Source of the DNA: Xestospongia muta
Taxonomy: Eukaryota; Porifera; Demospongiae; Haplosclerida; Petrosiidae
NCBI GenBank assembly: GCA_963693285.1
Contig: OY848925.1
Coordinates: 5,434,932 to 5,498,931 of the forward strand
Reading direction: 5' to 3'
DNA length: 64,000 nt
The notes under the pieces were generated by a model. The model saw only the letters and a list, made by a program, of their open reading frames with translations. It did no database searches and was not told the DNA's origin. How positions within the stretch are numbered: the stretch's first letter is position 1; each line of letters begins with the position of its first letter. The translations under genes and the position numbers were made by a program. This document shows, in pieces, positions 62,309 through 64,000 of the stretch.

Positions 62309-63199
62309 CTTGTGTTGTCTGTACTAAATAAATTACTTCATTTTGCTATTTAATGATACAAAGTGAAACATACATAATCAATATTCAATTTAAATGATTG
62401 TACAGTACTTGCTGCTATTAAAGTATTTATTAATTTTTATTTTTGAAGTTAATGTCTCTAGTAGACAAATTGCTGATGTTATTTTTATTACTTATCATAT
62501 TTTCATTTAATAAGATAATTCTTTAAAACCATATTTAACTGGTCAATTAGATTTGATATCCACTATATTCATACCAGGTAGAAATACTAATATGAAAATA
62601 TAACACAATTAATTAACAAACAAAAATAACAACAATAATAATAGATTTATTATCACTGTGAAATCATGACAGTGATTAATTAATAAAAATGTAAATATCT
62701 CTCTCCTTCCCTCTCTCTCCAAGGTATTTGAGCTTCATTCAACATATGAACTAGCAGAGAAAGGATCTTCAAATAATCTATGTATCATTATATTAGAGGT
62801 TACCTCACGTAGTGTATGTGTTAGTACCTCATCCTATGTATGTGTGTGTGTGTGTGTGTGTGTACTATTAATAACTACAATTAATAAATTATGTATTTTT
62901 AGTTTATTGATTTTTAAGTAATGTTAATATATTACAATAATTTTGTGTACAATTAATAGTGATGTTTAAGTGATTATTAATTAATTTTTTTAATAAATCA
63001 TTAAAGACTAATAAACCATTTCTTACACAAATCATACATGATATAGTAATTTTAAAATATAACTTTAAATTTCTTTGTTAAGTTAATAGAATACATGTTA
63101 CAGTGATGTGTCTCTATAATGGACACTTTGTGACTTTGAAAATTAACCTTAATTATAGAGAAGATAATAAAAAACTTTGATAAATAAAATAATGTAGAA
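62309..63199. other. Spacer containing a decayed GMF last exon
   Basis: AT-rich. After the GMF remnant, a (GT)n run at 62840-62861 and the words that also follow the intact GMF gene (37150-37300) show the segment was copied with its 3' flank. Confidence 0.5.
62724..62776 (+). pseudogene. Decayed GMF last exon
   Basis: CCAAG acceptor, then GTATTTGAGCTTCATTCAAC and ATGAACTAGCAGAG. It resembles [13 protein letters not shown] but with a frameshift and with the WLRSK segment lost, before an out-of-frame remnant of the FF end. It is older than the copies at 17.6, 22.0 and 29.8 kb. Confidence 0.65.
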
Positions 63200-63216
63200 A
63201 TGACACCAGTAAATTA

Positions 63217-63335
63217 CACACACAATACATTAGTAATAACAAAAGTATCATTGCTACATAACAACTACTCTATAAAGAACAATACATTAGTAATAACAAT
63301 AGTATCATTGCTACATAACAACTACTATATATATA
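63217..63335. repeat. Two-copy 66-bp tandem repeat
   Basis: ACATTAGTAATAACAA(A/T)A followed by GTATCATTGCTACATAACAA occurs twice in tandem in the spacer before the last array gene. Confidence 0.65.
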
Positions 63336-63947
63336 AAGAACTTCCATCTTGCTTGTGTTTCTTTAACTTATTAATACTGGAGCCATTCCTATATTATGAG
63401 TACTATAATAATCTCCTTTTGTTCAATATCTTTATAATTGATTACATATCATTGTTATTATTAACTAGATACTTATTAATATTAGTTATAACAATATTTA
63501 ATAGAGATTTGATATCACTAGTTCACTCTTAATATTACGTAATACATTGAACATATGACTACATAAAATATATTAATTATAACTGTGGTAACTGGACTCG
63601 AATAGTTAGATTGAATAGGATTATAACAGAATGACAATAAGAGAATACAAAAATCATACATCAAAAAGTGAACATGAGGGTAACCACAAAAACCAACTGA
63701 GCATGCTCATAACATAATTATATACAATAACACAATAATGCATAATTCAATACACTAGTCTACAATAACCATAGCTACAAAATACAATGTTAAAATCAAT
63801 TACATAAACTGTATAAAATGTACATATAACATATATACAATGTATATATATAATATGTACTTACATTACATATACATGCATATAAAATATATATATATGT
63901 ATTACAGTGTAATATACTGATATGTGTGTGGGTGTAGTAGGAATGAG

Positions 63948-64000
63948 TTATTTGATGTAAAGTTCAACAAGGTCAAGAGTAGTACCCCAAACAGTAATCT
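63948..64000 (-). CDS. Fibrinogen-like array gene 11, 3' end only (runs off right edge)
   Basis: The last 17 codons and TAA of an array gene, reading ITVWGTTLDLVELYIK. The 3' flank is nearly identical to that of the genes at 46860 and 49156, so the array continues beyond the window and this copy is of their subgroup. Confidence 0.8.
   Translation of the reverse strand, partial: ITVWGTTLDLVELYIK

Overview
The window is animal nuclear DNA. It has spliced genes with GT-AG introns (one only 47 nt), AT-rich spacers, long (CT)n and (ATCC)n tracts, and no operons. A demosponge is the best inference, possibly Amphimedon: it combines compact introns, a short-chain-collagen-C4-like secreted protein and a large tandem family of secreted fibrinogen-like glycoproteins. 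No sequence search was possible, so the species is not established.

Left third (1-17.6 kb). The minus strand holds the N-terminal exons of a KNTC1/ROD-like kinetochore gene, cut by the left edge. It lies head-to-head with a plus-strand secreted EGF/CUB protein. From 17354 down to 3677 on the minus strand runs a many-exon TARBP1/Trm3-like tRNA 2'-O-ribose methyltransferase whose C-terminal SpoU domain is intact. Its introns carry several tandem repeats, including a (GA)n tract of about 220 bp.

Middle (17.4-37.1 kb). This is a mosaic of segmental duplications. The apparent parents are a head-to-head pair: a glia-maturation-factor (GMF) gene on plus (36008-37090) and an unrecognised 1192-residue gene on minus (35870-30070), with start codons 137 bp apart. 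Around them are truncated copies of the GMF last exon, truncated copies of the unknown gene, and shuffled plus-strand copies of C-terminal KNTC1-like exons. A block of about 4.5 kb is present twice (19.5-24.0 and 27.4-31.9 kb). Several copy junctions fall in CT or ATCC tracts.

Right (37.5-64 kb). This is a tandem, single-orientation array of intronless genes for secreted, cysteine-rich, N-glycosylated proteins of about 330-356 residues with a fibrinogen-C-like N-terminal signature. Eight reading frames look complete. One has a frameshift at its extreme C-terminus, two are 5'-truncated, one is a clear pseudogene, one runs off the right edge, and several short relics remain. The array is interrupted by an orphan fragment of an LSG1-like GTPase, by a plus-strand short-chain-collagen-C4-like gene with a good TATA box, and by another decayed GMF last exon.

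The most interesting material is the secreted array, which could be a lineage-specific recognition or matrix locus (inference); the unknown 1192-residue protein with a duplicated domain and a Cys cluster; and the repeat-mediated exon shuffling of KNTC1, GMF and the unknown gene.
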